Source: Candidatus Sulfotelmatobacter sp. (lineage in GTDB: Bacteria; Acidobacteriota; Terriglobia; Terriglobales; Acidobacteriaceae). Taken from it: a stretch of DNA of 64,000 nucleotides. A program made the position numbers and the translations under genes. Below, piece after piece: positions 9,298 to 19,317 of this stretch (its first letter is position 1; the number at the start of each line of letters is the position of its first letter). The notes below the pieces were generated by a model. It worked only from the letters and a program-made list of their open reading frames with translations. It made no database searches and had not been told where the DNA came from. The stretch covers positions 54,039 through 118,038 of the forward strand of contig JAOAPI010000084.1 in NCBI GenBank assembly GCA_025462865.1. The letters run 5' to 3'.

Positions 9298-11082
9298 CTA
9301 TCCTTGCACTGAAAGCAGGAAAGGCTGCTCGAATGCCTCTGCGATCCAACGCAGAAAGCGCGCGGCGTCGGCGCCGTCAATCAGGCGATGATCGTACGAG
9401 AGCGAGAGCGGCAGTATCAGCCGCGGCTCAAATTTACCGCCAATCCATTCCGGCTCCATACGCGACCGCGAAAGTCCCAAAATCGCAACCTCGGGATGAT
9501 TCACGATTGGCGAAAAGGCTGTGCCTCCGATGCCGCCGAGGTTGGTGATGGTGAAGGTCCCGCCTTCCATATCCGCGAGTGTAATTTTCTTGTCGCGTGC
9601 TTTCTGTGAAAGCTGCGACAGCTCAACCGCAAGCTCGACGATATTTTTCTTATCCACATCGCGGATCACGGGGACCAGCAAGCCACGATCGGTATCGGCC
9701 GCCACTCCGATACTGATGTACTGCTTGTAGATGATTTCCTCTTTCTCCATATCGATGGTGGCGTTGAATTGCGGAAACACTTTGAGTGCCGCGGCGCAAA
9801 CCTTCAAGGCAATCGCAGTCACAGTCATCTTGCCCCCGGCTTGCTCGGCCTTAGGAGCGAATCGCGCGCGCAACTGTTCCAGTTCGGTGATGTCGGCGCG
9901 GTCGTGCTGCGTGACGTGGGGAATGGTGTTCCATGATTCCGCGAGATGTTCTGCCGTCTTGCGGCGAACTCCACGCATCGAAACGCGCTCGATCTTTCCC
10001 CACTTCGCGAAATCAGGAAGCTTGGGAGCGGCGAAATGTCCGGCGCGAGCCGGCACTTGCATGGTCGCAGCAGACAAAGCGGCCTTGGCGTGGGCCTTGA
10101 CGTCATCTTCGCTGATGCGTCCGCCAGGCCCAGTGCCTTTGACTTCATAGATGTCGACGCCGATTTCGCGAGCCAGGCGGCGAGTGTGTGGCGCGGCAGG
10201 CACAGGGCTCCGGTGTTCGGTTCCCGCCACCTTGCCCAGTTGCGCAGGCATAGAGAACGAAGCGGGAGCCGACCGCGGCTGGTCGGGAGGAAGCGCCTGC
10301 TCCTCGGTTTTTCCTTCGGCGCGAATCGCTGCCTGAAATGCAAGTCGCGCCCCATGCTGACCGGAAACGTGTTCAACTGGCTGTCTCTGCGGACGAGCAG
10401 GCTCAGCTACTGATGCTGCTCCGCCCTGAAGAGTAAAAATCACCTGTCCGACTTTAATCTTCTCGCCTTCTTTGACTTTTACCTCATTCACAATGCCGCT
10501 GACGGATGAGGGAACTTCAACCACAGCTTTGTCAGTTTCGAGTTCCATGACCGGCTGTCCCTCGGAGACTTTTGCTCCGGGAGCGATCATCAGACGAACC
10601 AGGTCGCCTTCGGAAATGTTTTCGCCAAGTTCTTGAAGGCGGAATTCGGTGGATGCCGGAGCATCCGTAGATCGGTTCCGTCGCGGCGTTGCCTGAGATT
10701 CCGGTTGAGGGGCGGGAACCTGTTGCGGCTTAGCAGCGGCGGCCGTTGTCCCACTTGAACGTTGCGCGGGCTCAGGTCTGGGGGGAGGCGCAGGTTCTTG
10801 CTGGCGCGCAGCCTCCTTCGCATCCACTGCCGAAGCTCCATTGTTATCCGCGGTGAAAATTACCTGGCCCACTTTAATCTTGTCGCCTTCTTTGACCAGC
10901 ACTTCCTTGATGGTTCCGCTGACCGACGAAGGAACCTCCACCACGGCCTTGTCGGTTTCAAGTTCCATAATGGCCTGGCCTTCGCTGACCGTGGCTCCGG
11001 GCGCAACCATCAAACGCACCAGGTCGCCTTGGTCAATATTCTCGCCGAGTGCAGGAAGTTTGAATTCGATCACTGATTCCAT
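9298..11082 (-). CDS. aceF: Dihydrolipoamide acetyltransferase (E2 of pyruvate dehydrogenase)
   Basis: The 594-aa E2 transfers acetyl groups from lipoamide to CoA and forms the core of the complex. It has two N-terminal lipoyl domains, each with the lipoylated ETDKAVVEVPS motif (about residues 1-75 and 145-220), joined by Pro/Ala/Gln-rich swinging-arm linkers. A peripheral-subunit-binding domain follows (AREIGVDIYEVKGTGPGGRI), then the acyltransferase domain with the active-site DHRLIDG. Two lipoyl domains are intermediate between the one and three found in different bacteria. The two lipoyl segments are close copies at DNA level as well, consistent with internal duplication. Confidence 0.95.
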   Translation of the reverse strand: MESVIEFKLPALGENIDQGDLVRLMVAPGATVSEGQAIMELETDKAVVEVPSSVSGTIKEVLVKEGDKIKVGQVIFTADNNGASAVDAKEAARQQEPAPPPRPEPAQRSSGTTAAAAKPQQVPAPQPESQATPRRNRSTDAPASTEFRLQELGENISEGDLVRLMIAPGAKVSEGQPVMELETDKAVVEVPSSVSGIVNEVKVKEGEKIKVGQVIFTLQGGAASVAEPARPQRQPVEHVSGQHGARLAFQAAIRAEGKTEEQALPPDQPRSAPASFSMPAQLGKVAGTEHRSPVPAAPHTRRLAREIGVDIYEVKGTGPGGRISEDDVKAHAKAALSAATMQVPARAGHFAAPKLPDFAKWGKIERVSMRGVRRKTAEHLAESWNTIPHVTQHDRADITELEQLRARFAPKAEQAGGKMTVTAIALKVCAAALKVFPQFNATIDMEKEEIIYKQYISIGVAADTDRGLLVPVIRDVDKKNIVELAVELSQLSQKARDKKITLADMEGGTFTITNLGGIGGTAFSPIVNHPEVAILGLSRSRMEPEWIGGKFEPRLILPLSLSYDHRLIDGADAARFLRWIAEAFEQPFLLSVQG

Positions 11083-11110
11083 TCCTTATTGATTCGAACG
11101 CGATTCTTGA

Positions 11111-13789
11111 TTAACTGATGGCCGGATTTGCTTTTTCTGCGTTGATCCCGAGTTCGCCTATCGCCCGCTTTACAACGTCGATGCCAATTTTCTTCTCGCG
11201 TGCCAGCGCTCCCAGGGTGGCCAGCACGATGTGCTTGGCGTCCACCTCAAAGAAGTTGCGCAGCGCCGCGCGGCTTTCGCTACGCCCGAAGCCGTCGGTT
11301 CCGAGAGAAACAAATTGTCCTGGAACCCACTTGGCCAGGGATTCCGGCAACACCTTCATGTAATCTGATGCGGCGATAAAGGGTCCGGGCGCATCTTTCA
11401 AAGTCTGAGTGACGAAGGGCATTTTCGGCGATTCGCCGGGGTGCAGCATGTTCCAGCGTTCGCAGTCGTTGGCATTTCGATACAGCTCCTTGTAGCTGGT
11501 TACGCTCCATACATCGGAGGCCACTCCGTATTTTTCTTTGAGAATGGTCTGCGCCTTCAAAACTTCGTACATGATGGTCCCGCTGCCCAGCAATTGCACG
11601 CGCAGGTTTTGATCGGGCGCGTCTGATGTGTTGAAGCGGTACAGACCCCGCAATATACCTTCCCGGACGTTTCCTTCCTTCGGCATCTCGGGCATTGCGA
11701 GAGGCTCGTTAGTCACCGTGAGGTAATAGAAAATCGATTCCTGATCCACATACATGCGCTTGATGCCATCTTGAATGATGATGGCAATTTCGTATGCGAA
11801 TGCCGGATCGTAGGCGACTAAGTTCGGAACTGGCAAAGCGAGGACATGGCTATGGCCGTCCTGATGCTGCAGTCCTTCGCCGGCCAGGGTGGTTCGCCCG
11901 GCGGTACCGCCGACCAGAAATCCGCGGCATCGCATATCTGCGGCCGCCCAGATCAAATCGCCGATACGCTGAAAGCCGAACATCGAGTAGTAAATAAAGA
12001 ATGGAATGGTGTTGATGCCGTGATTCGCGTAGGCGGTGCCGGCTGCGATGAACGAACACATCGAGCCCGCTTCGGTAATGCCTTCCTCAAGAATCTGCCC
12101 ATTCTTCGCTTCCTTGTAATAAAGGAGCGTGTCCATATCCACGGGCTCGTAGAGCTGCCCGACGCTTGAGTAAATGCCGACCTGTCGAAACAAAGCTTCC
12201 ATGCCGAAGGTGCGAGCTTCGTCAGGAATGATCGGAACGATGAGCTTGCCGAGTTCCGGATCGCGAAGAAGTTTCGCCAGCAAACGGACGAAAACCATGG
12301 TGGTAGAGGCTTCGCGGCCGTCGGTACCTTTGTAGAATTCTTCAAAGTGCGCTTCGGGGACAGCCTTCATCGGTGTGGCCGACACTTTTCGCTGCGGCAT
12401 GTAGCCGCCAAGACGTTCACGGCGCGCCTGCATGTATTTTATTTCGGCGCTGTCGTCGGAAGGACGGTAGAAGGGCGCGTTGTGCAGTTCATCGTCCGGA
12501 ATTGGAATTCCGAAACGTGAGCGGAACAACTCCAGCTCTTCTTCGTTCAGTTTTTTCTGCTGGTGCGTAATGTTCTTGCCTTCGCCAGCCTCGCCCAAGC
12601 CGTAACCCTTGATCGTCTTGGCGAGAATGATTGTCGGAGAGCCCGTGTGATCCACTGCCGCTCGATACGCGGCGTGCACCTTGATAGGATCATGTCCGCC
12701 CAAACGCATGCGGGCGAGTTGCTCATCGGAAAGATGCTCCACCATCTTCAGAAGGCGCGGGTCAGTTCCGAAGAGATTCTGCCGGAAGTAGGCTCCGCTC
12801 TCGACAAAATATTTCTGATACTGTCCGTCGCTGATTTCACCCAGTCGCCTTACCAGGATGCCATCGCGATCATTGCGAATCAGACTGTCCCAATCCGATC
12901 CCCAAATGACCTTGATAACGTTCCATCCTGCGCCGCGGAAGATGGCTTCGAGTTCCTGAATGATTTTTCCGTTGCCGCGCACCGGACCATCGAGACGCTG
13001 CAGGTTGCAATTCACGACGAAAATCAAATTATCGAGATTTTCGCGCGAGGCCAGCGTGATGGACCCCAGCGACTCAGGTTCGTCCATTTCCCCGTCGCCA
13101 AGGAATGCCCAGACCTTGCCGCCGGTTGACTCCTTAAGGCCGCGATTCTCCAGATAACGGATGAATCGCGCGTGATAGATCGCCTGAATTGGGCCGAGGC
13201 CCATGGACACGGTAGGGAACTCCCAGAAATTCGGCATCAGCCACGGATGCGGATAAGAACTTAAACCGCCACCCGGATTCAACTCGCGACGGAAATTTTC
13301 CAGCTTCTCCTTCGGGATGCGGCCCTCGAGATAGGCGCGCGCATAAATTCCCGGTGCTGCATGGCCCTGAAAATAAACGAAGTCTCGGTCGCCGCTCTCA
13401 GTTTTGGCCTGAAAAAAATGGTTAAAAGCAACTTCGTACAGCGTGGCCGCAGAAGCGAAAGTAGAAATATGCCCGCCAATGCCCTCCTGAATTTTATTGG
13501 CGCGCACGACCATGGCCAGCGCGTTCCAGCGCACCAGGCTTTTGATGCGTCGCTCCATCTCCTGACTTCCAGGGAAGGGCGCTTGTTGCGGAGAGGCGAT
13601 CGTGTTTTGGTAAGGGGTGGTCGCCGAGAAAGGAAGATTCACTCCAGCAGCGCGGCGGGCGTGCAGGGCCAGTTGCTGCAGCAATCGTCCGGCGCGAACC
13701 GGCCCTCCCTGCGACAGCACATAGTCCAGCGAGTCGACCCACTCCCTTGTTTCCAATACCTCTTGACCGTCAGTTTCCGTCTGAGCCAC
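11111..13789 (-). CDS. aceE: Pyruvate dehydrogenase E1 component, homodimeric type
   Basis: The 892-aa thiamine-diphosphate enzyme decarboxylates pyruvate and acetylates the E2 lipoyl groups. Its length and single-chain organisation match the homodimeric AceE family rather than the alpha/beta type. The ThDP-binding GDGEMDEPESLG is visible, as are family blocks such as FVYFQGHAAPGIYARAYLEGR and AGRTTLAGEGLQHQDGHSH. The start is GTG at 13789, preceded by GGAGAGAT. It is the first gene of aceE-aceF-lpd; the 160-bp region upstream is shared with the divergent peroxiredoxin gene. Confidence 0.96.
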   Translation of the reverse strand: MAQTETDGQEVLETREWVDSLDYVLSQGGPVRAGRLLQQLALHARRAAGVNLPFSATTPYQNTIASPQQAPFPGSQEMERRIKSLVRWNALAMVVRANKIQEGIGGHISTFASAATLYEVAFNHFFQAKTESGDRDFVYFQGHAAPGIYARAYLEGRIPKEKLENFRRELNPGGGLSSYPHPWLMPNFWEFPTVSMGLGPIQAIYHARFIRYLENRGLKESTGGKVWAFLGDGEMDEPESLGSITLASRENLDNLIFVVNCNLQRLDGPVRGNGKIIQELEAIFRGAGWNVIKVIWGSDWDSLIRNDRDGILVRRLGEISDGQYQKYFVESGAYFRQNLFGTDPRLLKMVEHLSDEQLARMRLGGHDPIKVHAAYRAAVDHTGSPTIILAKTIKGYGLGEAGEGKNITHQQKKLNEEELELFRSRFGIPIPDDELHNAPFYRPSDDSAEIKYMQARRERLGGYMPQRKVSATPMKAVPEAHFEEFYKGTDGREASTTMVFVRLLAKLLRDPELGKLIVPIIPDEARTFGMEALFRQVGIYSSVGQLYEPVDMDTLLYYKEAKNGQILEEGITEAGSMCSFIAAGTAYANHGINTIPFFIYYSMFGFQRIGDLIWAAADMRCRGFLVGGTAGRTTLAGEGLQHQDGHSHVLALPVPNLVAYDPAFAYEIAIIIQDGIKRMYVDQESIFYYLTVTNEPLAMPEMPKEGNVREGILRGLYRFNTSDAPDQNLRVQLLGSGTIMYEVLKAQTILKEKYGVASDVWSVTSYKELYRNANDCERWNMLHPGESPKMPFVTQTLKDAPGPFIAASDYMKVLPESLAKWVPGQFVSLGTDGFGRSESRAALRNFFEVDAKHIVLATLGALAREKKIGIDVVKRAIGELGINAEKANPAIS

Positions 13790-13949
13790 GTCTGATCTCT
13801 CCGTTCGATTGTGCCGAATACTCCATGATATGCAATTGCGCGAAATTTTGCTGGACGAAGGTCGATGTCCGAACGTTCTACAATGCTTTAGCTAGTGACG
13901 GACGTCGGTGTCGGCTGATCGATTTGGACGCCTTGTCTCAGGAGACCTA

Positions 13950-14483
13950 ATGTTGCGGCTCGCGCTGATTGCGGTAGCGGTAGTGATCGCAGTAATTTTG
14001 ATTCCGCGCTTATTCTCGGGGACCCGAGCTCCAGAGTCGGGCGCCAGCGCGCCCGACTTCACTCTGGCCTCACAGGAAGGTTCTTTCATTAGCTTGAAGG
14101 ACTACCGAGGCAGTTGGGTCGTCCTTTACTTTTATCCGAAAGATCAGACGCCAGGTTGCACGCGGGAAGCTCACAACTTTCAAATGGACCAGACCAAGTA
14201 TGCCGAACGTCACGCAGTTGTCCTGGGAGTGAGCGTGGACAACATCGACTCGCACAAAAAATTCTGCGCGAAAGAAGGACTGAACTTCAAACTGCTCGCC
14301 GATACAGATGGTAAGGTGAGCCGGAGTTATGGTTCGCTCACCAATTTTGGAGTGGTGAAATTTGCCGCTCGTCACACTTTTCTTATCGACCCTAACGGAA
14401 AGATTGCCAAGGCGTATACCAGCGTCGATCCCGCGCGGCATAGCGAAGAAGTGCTGGCGGCTTTGGATCAGATGCGAAAATAG
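13950..14483 (+). CDS. Membrane-anchored Bcp/PrxQ-type peroxiredoxin
   Basis: The product (177 aa) has one N-terminal hydrophobic helix (LRLALIAVAVVIAVILI) followed by an AhpC-TSA thioredoxin fold with the peroxidatic Cys in YPKDQTPGCTREA. It reduces hydroperoxides using thiols, here probably on the periplasmic face. The Cys found five residues later in classical Bcp is replaced (TREAHNF), so it is either 1-Cys type or uses the Cys in KKFCAKEG as resolving residue. The ATG at 13950 has an AGGAG seven bases upstream and is preferred to the track start at 13908. It is divergent from aceE and 29 bp upstream of the P450 gene. Confidence 0.88.
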   Translation: MLRLALIAVAVVIAVILIPRLFSGTRAPESGASAPDFTLASQEGSFISLKDYRGSWVVLYFYPKDQTPGCTREAHNFQMDQTKYAERHAVVLGVSVDNIDSHKKFCAKEGLNFKLLADTDGKVSRSYGSLTNFGVVKFAARHTFLIDPNGKIAKAYTSVDPARHSEEVLAALDQMRK

Positions 14484-14512
14484 TTGCGCGTTAGCCAATG
14501 TAAACTAATTAC

Positions 14513-15898
14513 ATGGCAACCGCGGTACGGCAATCGGGGATGGAGGAGCCTCCCCGGCAGCCAGTGGATTACCGCTTCCCGCCCGGCTTTCAGCGGAACC
14601 TGCTTTGGTTTGCGCTACGCAAGTTCCGTCCGGTCAATCCCATTGTTCTCTTCCAGCAGCTCGCCGACACCTACGGAGACATTGCGCACTACAAACTCGG
14701 CCATCGCCACATTGTTTTTCTCAATCATCCTGAATACATCCGCGAAGTGCTGGTGGTTCAGAACGATAATTTCATTAAGGAACGCACCGTACAGCGAACC
14801 AAATTGCTGCTCGGCGAAGGCATGATCACCGCTGAAGGAGCGGCACATCGGGCGCAGCGGCTAGCGGCGCAACCTGCATTTCATCGTCAACGGATTGTTG
14901 AATACGCGGGCATCATGGTCGAAGAGGCTGCCCACATCCGCGATTTGTGGCGTGCTGGAGAGCAGCGAGACATTGCCGCGGACATGATGCACCTGACGCT
15001 CAACGTGGTGGCCCGCACCTTGTTTGCAACCGACTTGCGGCAGGAAGTATACGAACTGGCAGCGGCCATCAATCGCATCATGGGCCTTTACAATTTTCTG
15101 ATCATGCTGCCGGCCGCGGAGTGGCTCGTGCATTTCCGTCCGCCCGGCTTGGCGGCATTCGTGCGGGCGCGGAACAGAATCGATGCTGTCGTCTATCGCA
15201 TGATCGACGCGCATCGCCAGAGCGGCCTCGATCGCGGAAGCCTGCTGGATCTCATGCTCGCGGCTTCCCCCGGCAACGATGAAGAATCGAGCCAGTCTCT
15301 TCGCGATCAGGTAATTACGATTTTTCTCGCGGGGTACGAGACCGTCGCCAATGCGCTCTCATGGACATGGTATTTGCTTTCGCAGAATCCAGATTGCGAA
15401 CTCAAGTTTCACGGCGAAGTTGACAGCGTTCTCGCAGGAAACCCTCCCGCTTTTGAAGATGTTCCCCGCCTGCGCTACACGGAAAACGTGATGGCGGAGT
15501 CGCTTCGACTCTTTCCTCCGGCCTGGGCCATGGGCCGTTATGCCCGCAACGACTTCTCGCTGGGAGATTATTTTCTTCCCGCACGAACCACTGTGCTGAT
15601 CAGCCAGTTCATCACGCACCGGGATCCGCGATATTTCCCCGATCCGCTGCGCTTCGATCCCGAGCGATTTTCTCCGGAAGCCAAAACTCGGCGCGCGAAA
15701 TTTACTTACTTTCCCTTTGGCGCGGGCGCTCGGCAGTGCATCGGAGAATCGTTTGCCTGGATGGAAGGCGTCCTTGTTCTGGCGACGCTGGCGCAGAAAT
15801 GGAAACTTCGATTGGTTCCAGGACACCCGGTCGAGCCCCAGCCGCTGATCACGCTACGCCCGAAGTACGGAATGCGTATGACAATTGAGTCGCGCTAA
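14513..15898 (+). CDS. Cytochrome P450
   Basis: The 461-aa haem monooxygenase shows the complete signature set: I-helix oxygen-binding AGYETVANALSW, ExxR in ESLRLFP, and the haem-ligand loop FPFGAGARQCIGESFA with the thiolate Cys. No membrane anchor is evident, so it is probably soluble and needs external ferredoxin and reductase, which are not encoded nearby. It resembles CYP102/CYP4-like fatty-acid or alkane hydroxylases in general pattern, but the substrate cannot be read from the sequence. It follows the peroxiredoxin gene on the same strand. Its stop codon overlaps the stop of the convergent histidine kinase (CTAA). Confidence 0.93.
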   Translation: MATAVRQSGMEEPPRQPVDYRFPPGFQRNLLWFALRKFRPVNPIVLFQQLADTYGDIAHYKLGHRHIVFLNHPEYIREVLVVQNDNFIKERTVQRTKLLLGEGMITAEGAAHRAQRLAAQPAFHRQRIVEYAGIMVEEAAHIRDLWRAGEQRDIAADMMHLTLNVVARTLFATDLRQEVYELAAAINRIMGLYNFLIMLPAAEWLVHFRPPGLAAFVRARNRIDAVVYRMIDAHRQSGLDRGSLLDLMLAASPGNDEESSQSLRDQVITIFLAGYETVANALSWTWYLLSQNPDCELKFHGEVDSVLAGNPPAFEDVPRLRYTENVMAESLRLFPPAWAMGRYARNDFSLGDYFLPARTTVLISQFITHRDPRYFPDPLRFDPERFSPEAKTRRAKFTYFPFGAGARQCIGESFAWMEGVLVLATLAQKWKLRLVPGHPVEPQPLITLRPKYGMRMTIESR

Positions 15899-17349
15899 TC
15901 CGGGCTGTAATTTTCACCGCTACCGGGATTGTTACTGCTGAGTGACGCATGTTCTGCTGGGATGACCGCAGACGGTATCTCGACTCGGAATACCGAGCCG
16001 CTTCCCAGTTCGCTCTTCACGGTGATCGTCCCCTTATGTCGTTTGACGATCCACTGCGCAATAGCCAGCCCTAAGCCGGCGCCGCCAAGTTCCCGGCTGC
16101 GCGCCTTGTCGACCCGGTAAAAACGTTCGAAAATCCTGATTTGATCTTCGGGCGCAATGCCCATGCCCGTGTCTTCGACGCTCACTAAAATATTGCCCTG
16201 GTTCTGCTCAGCCGAGAGCGTCACGGTTCCGGGCGCAGGCGTGTACTTGAAAGCATTATCGAGCAGAATATCGATGACGCGGCGCAGGGCGTTCTCATCT
16301 CCCATGACTGGGACGTGCTCAACGTCAAGGTGCTCTTCGAATTTCAAGTTCCGCAGGGATGCAACCTGGGCCCACTTCGAAGTGGATTCCTTCAAAAGCT
16401 TGAGCAGGTCGAGAGGATGAATGTTGAGGACTTCGCTCCCTGAATCCGCGCGAGCCAAGGCCAGGAGCTCCTCGACCAGTTTTGCAGTGCGATCGGCCTC
16501 CAGAAGAATATGCAGCAGAGCTTCGCGGTATTCCTCCTGGTTGCGCGAGCGCCGCAAGGCCAGCTCGGCTTCAGTGTGTATGAGAGAAATGGGAGTTCGC
16601 AATTCGTGCGAAGCGTCCGCTGTGAACTCGGTAATGCGCAGGAAGGCCGACTCGATCCTGCCCAGCATTTCGTTCAGGGTATCGGACAGCCGTTGCAACT
16701 CGTCTCCGGTATGCAACTTCTCGAGGCGGCTGCTGAGATTGTGGCCGGAAATGGTTCGCGCGGTCCGCGCCAGGGCGTCAACCGGAGCCAGGGCTCGCCG
16801 ACTCAGCCAATAGCCGACCGCAGACGCGCCCAACAACAGGAGCGGCGCAAACCATAGCAGGTATCTGAGGAAATCATCGAGCGTTTCCATTTCCTCGTGC
16901 ATGGGGTGGCCGATTTGAACGATATAAACGTGGTCACCCGCGATCATTTTCTTGCTGATGAAACGGAAGCGCCGCTGCGCCAACTTACGATTTTCATAGC
17001 GAGGCTTTCCGCGCTGATCGACCGGAAGCGGCGGGAGGGGGTGTTCTTCAAGAAATCGCGAACGATAAATCAAGTTGCCGGCGGCATCGCTGATTTGCAA
17101 ATAGTCTTCGGAGCTCTCAATCTTGTAGTCCTCGCTGATTTCCGCCTTTAACTGGGCCGTTGAGATATTTTGCCGCGCCTGCAGGAATCGTTCCAGATCC
17201 GCAGCCTGTCCCTGAAGAGCTTGATCAGCGATGTCGTACAAGTTCTGGCGCAGGATGAACCACATGCCCGCGCCAAAAATAAGTTCAGCCAGCAGAAAAA
17301 TCGCCAGGTACCATAGCGTCAAACGCAAGCCGATGGAGAGCCGTTTCAC
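15895..17349 (-). CDS. HAMP-containing sensor histidine kinase
   Basis: The 484-aa membrane kinase has two transmembrane helices flanking a periplasmic sensor region of about 130 residues, a HAMP linker after the second helix, the HisKA box ADASHELRTPI with the phospho-acceptor His, and HATPase_c N, G1 and G2 boxes (LLDNAFKYTP, EDTGMGIAP, GGAGLGLAIAQ). The likely start is a GTG at 17349 that overlaps the response-regulator stop (GTGA), which fits a coupled pair; the track start at 17493 lies inside the regulator gene. The architecture matches heavy-metal or envelope-stress kinases (CusS/BaeS-like), but the signal is not known. Confidence 0.93.
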   Translation of the reverse strand: MKRLSIGLRLTLWYLAIFLLAELIFGAGMWFILRQNLYDIADQALQGQAADLERFLQARQNISTAQLKAEISEDYKIESSEDYLQISDAAGNLIYRSRFLEEHPLPPLPVDQRGKPRYENRKLAQRRFRFISKKMIAGDHVYIVQIGHPMHEEMETLDDFLRYLLWFAPLLLLGASAVGYWLSRRALAPVDALARTARTISGHNLSSRLEKLHTGDELQRLSDTLNEMLGRIESAFLRITEFTADASHELRTPISLIHTEAELALRRSRNQEEYREALLHILLEADRTAKLVEELLALARADSGSEVLNIHPLDLLKLLKESTSKWAQVASLRNLKFEEHLDVEHVPVMGDENALRRVIDILLDNAFKYTPAPGTVTLSAEQNQGNILVSVEDTGMGIAPEDQIRIFERFYRVDKARSRELGGAGLGLAIAQWIVKRHKGTITVKSELGSGSVFRVEIPSAVIPAEHASLSSNNPGSGENYSPD

Positions 17350-18026
17350 GCCGCAGGCTCCTGGCGAATCATGTAACCAACTCCGCGCACCGTAAGGATC
17401 AGCTTCGTCATGCCGTCGCGATCTACTTTGTGGCGCAGAAGACGGACGAAGGCATCGAGGGTATTTTCCTCGATTTCGCGATCGAAGCCCCAAACCGATT
17501 CGATCAGCGTATTTCGAGGAACCACCTTGCCGGCTCGATACATCAAGCGCTCGAGCAGACTGTATTCGGTGCGAGTCAGGCTGATGGGAACTCCGGCGCG
17601 AGAAACTTCGCGGGATTCCGGATCGAGAACGAGATCACCAACCTGCAGACGATTCTGCGGCCGCGAGGTTGCGCGACGCTGTAGAGCCCGCAGGCGTGCC
17701 AGCAGTTCATTGAAAGTGAATGGTTTTGTCAGATAGTCATCGGCGCCCGCGTCCAGTCCGCGCACTACATCGGGAACGGAATCCTTGGCGGTAAGCATGA
17801 GCACCGGGGTGGCGATTTTTTCCTGGCGAAGCCTCTTGGCGAGCTCAAAGCCGTTCATCTTCGGCAGCATGACGTCGAGCACAACGGCGTCAAATTCGTA
17901 AGCGTGGGCCAGTTCCCAGCCTTCGCCGCCGTCCGAAGCACAGGTCACGTTGTGACCTTCTTCAGTCAGGCCGCGGCGCAGCAGTTCCAGCATTCGAGGT
18001 TCATCTTCGACCACAAGAAGCTTCAC
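17346..18026 (-). CDS. OmpR/PhoB-family response regulator
   Basis: The 226-aa protein has a receiver domain (acidic pocket EDE, phospho-Asp at D51 in VVLDVMLPKMNG, Lys in LTKPF) and a C-terminal winged helix of the Trans_reg_C type (residues about 130-222, with the recognition region ENTLDAFVRLLRHKVD). It is the DNA-binding partner of the downstream kinase, whose start overlaps its stop by four bases. The start codon is GTG. Possible targets include the neighbouring P450 and peroxiredoxin genes, but no binding site could be identified. Confidence 0.93.
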   Translation of the reverse strand: MKLLVVEDEPRMLELLRRGLTEEGHNVTCASDGGEGWELAHAYEFDAVVLDVMLPKMNGFELAKRLRQEKIATPVLMLTAKDSVPDVVRGLDAGADDYLTKPFTFNELLARLRALQRRATSRPQNRLQVGDLVLDPESREVSRAGVPISLTRTEYSLLERLMYRAGKVVPRNTLIESVWGFDREIEENTLDAFVRLLRHKVDRDGMTKLILTVRGVGYMIRQEPAA

Positions 18027-18237
18027 AGGGTTGGTTTACCACACTCCGGCCTCAAGACTGTGTGGATTCCACATCCTATTTATTCATCTTGATCTGAAGA
18101 TTGAGTGAAAGGGATCAAGTAGACCTCTGATGTGGGACAGGCGACGGCTGAGTGCTGCGGTATACTTACGCGGATAATCCGATTTCGCTGTGGCGCACTT
18201 GACCAAGCCGTGCGAAACAGCTTGTGAAGCAGTTGAG

Positions 18238-19317
18238 ATGCCCATTTCTTCCGACAGGTCCCTGTCACTCACCTCCATAGGACGCTGTGTAGTGTCCTCT
18301 CTATTATTGTTGTGTTTGACCCTACCACTCGTCGCCGCAGCCCAGTCGGCGAGCCAACCTTTGAGTGCTCGGATTCGGGCAGCTCAGAGCGCTCTCGGTG
18401 CGGGCGATTTCTCGCGCGCTGTACTAGAGTTCGAAAAGGCTCGGCAGTTGTCCCCGGAGAATCTAGAGGTCAATCGCGGGCTCGTCCTCAGTTATCTACA
18501 GTTGGGACAGCTCGGTGACGCGCAACGAGTCGCAGAGTTTGCCGTGACGCGATGGCCGCGCGATGTCCAGTTGCAACATTGGCTCGGGCTTGTTTATTTC
18601 AAGCAGGGGCAAGGCGAAAAAGCATTATCGGCGCTAGAGCTTTCTCAGAGTCTGAGCCCAAAGAGTTCAGATATTCACTTCGACATAGCACTGGTACATC
18701 TGTCGCGGGATCAATATACGGCGGCCGCGAATGAACTTGAGAAAGCTATCGATCTTGATCCGAATGCCGCGCTTCCCCATGTGTTGTTGGGGCGCGCCTA
18801 TCAGAATTCCAATCGCACCTTAGAGGCAATTGGTCAATTTCAAACGGCTCTACGTTTGGAACCGAACATCCCCTTGGGCCACTACCATCTTGGCTTTGCC
18901 TATGCCAGTCTGGGCCGTAACCGCGAGGCCATTGCTGAGTACCAGAAAGAGATTGTACGCACTCCAGACAACGCTTTGGTTCTTTATCATCTTGGCCACT
19001 GCGAGCTCGACGCAGGGGCGTGGAAGTCCGCGGCCGCGCACTTGAAGCGCGCACTTGAAGTTGATCCGAAAAATTCAGATGCGTCCTATGATCTGGGTAA
19101 AGCTCTGTTATCGGACGGCCAGTGGGAAGAAGCGGTTCCCGCGTTGCGTAAAGCAGCTGAACTAAAGCCCGACGATCCCAATCCCCACTATCAATTGGCG
19201 CGGGCGCTCGAAAAGGCTGGAAAGAAAGAACAGGCTCAGCAGGAGTTTCAGATTTTTGCCGCGCTGAAGAAAGCGCAACCCGCAACCGGAGGCATGGCGA
19301 CGGGAACGATCCAGTGA
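18238..19317 (+). CDS. Exported tetratricopeptide-repeat protein
   Basis: The product (359 aa) has a signal peptide (hydrophobic core VVSSLLLLCLTLPLVAAA) followed by about eight TPR units covering nearly the whole mature protein. It is therefore a periplasmic or surface scaffold for protein-protein contact. The ATG at 18238 gives a better signal peptide than the upstream GTG (18190). Its stop codon overlaps the start of the UnbV gene (TGATG), so the two are translationally coupled. The same TPR-then-UnbV order occurs again at 43891-42163. Confidence 0.85.
   Translation: MPISSDRSLSLTSIGRCVVSSLLLLCLTLPLVAAAQSASQPLSARIRAAQSALGAGDFSRAVLEFEKARQLSPENLEVNRGLVLSYLQLGQLGDAQRVAEFAVTRWPRDVQLQHWLGLVYFKQGQGEKALSALELSQSLSPKSSDIHFDIALVHLSRDQYTAAANELEKAIDLDPNAALPHVLLGRAYQNSNRTLEAIGQFQTALRLEPNIPLGHYHLGFAYASLGRNREAIAEYQKEIVRTPDNALVLYHLGHCELDAGAWKSAAAHLKRALEVDPKNSDASYDLGKALLSDGQWEEAVPALRKAAELKPDDPNPHYQLARALEKAGKKEQAQQEFQIFAALKKAQPATGGMATGTIQ

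Noticed and set aside
12563-13129. 188-aa plus-strand ORF
   Set aside because: Antisense of aceE; no ribosome binding site and no recognisable motif.
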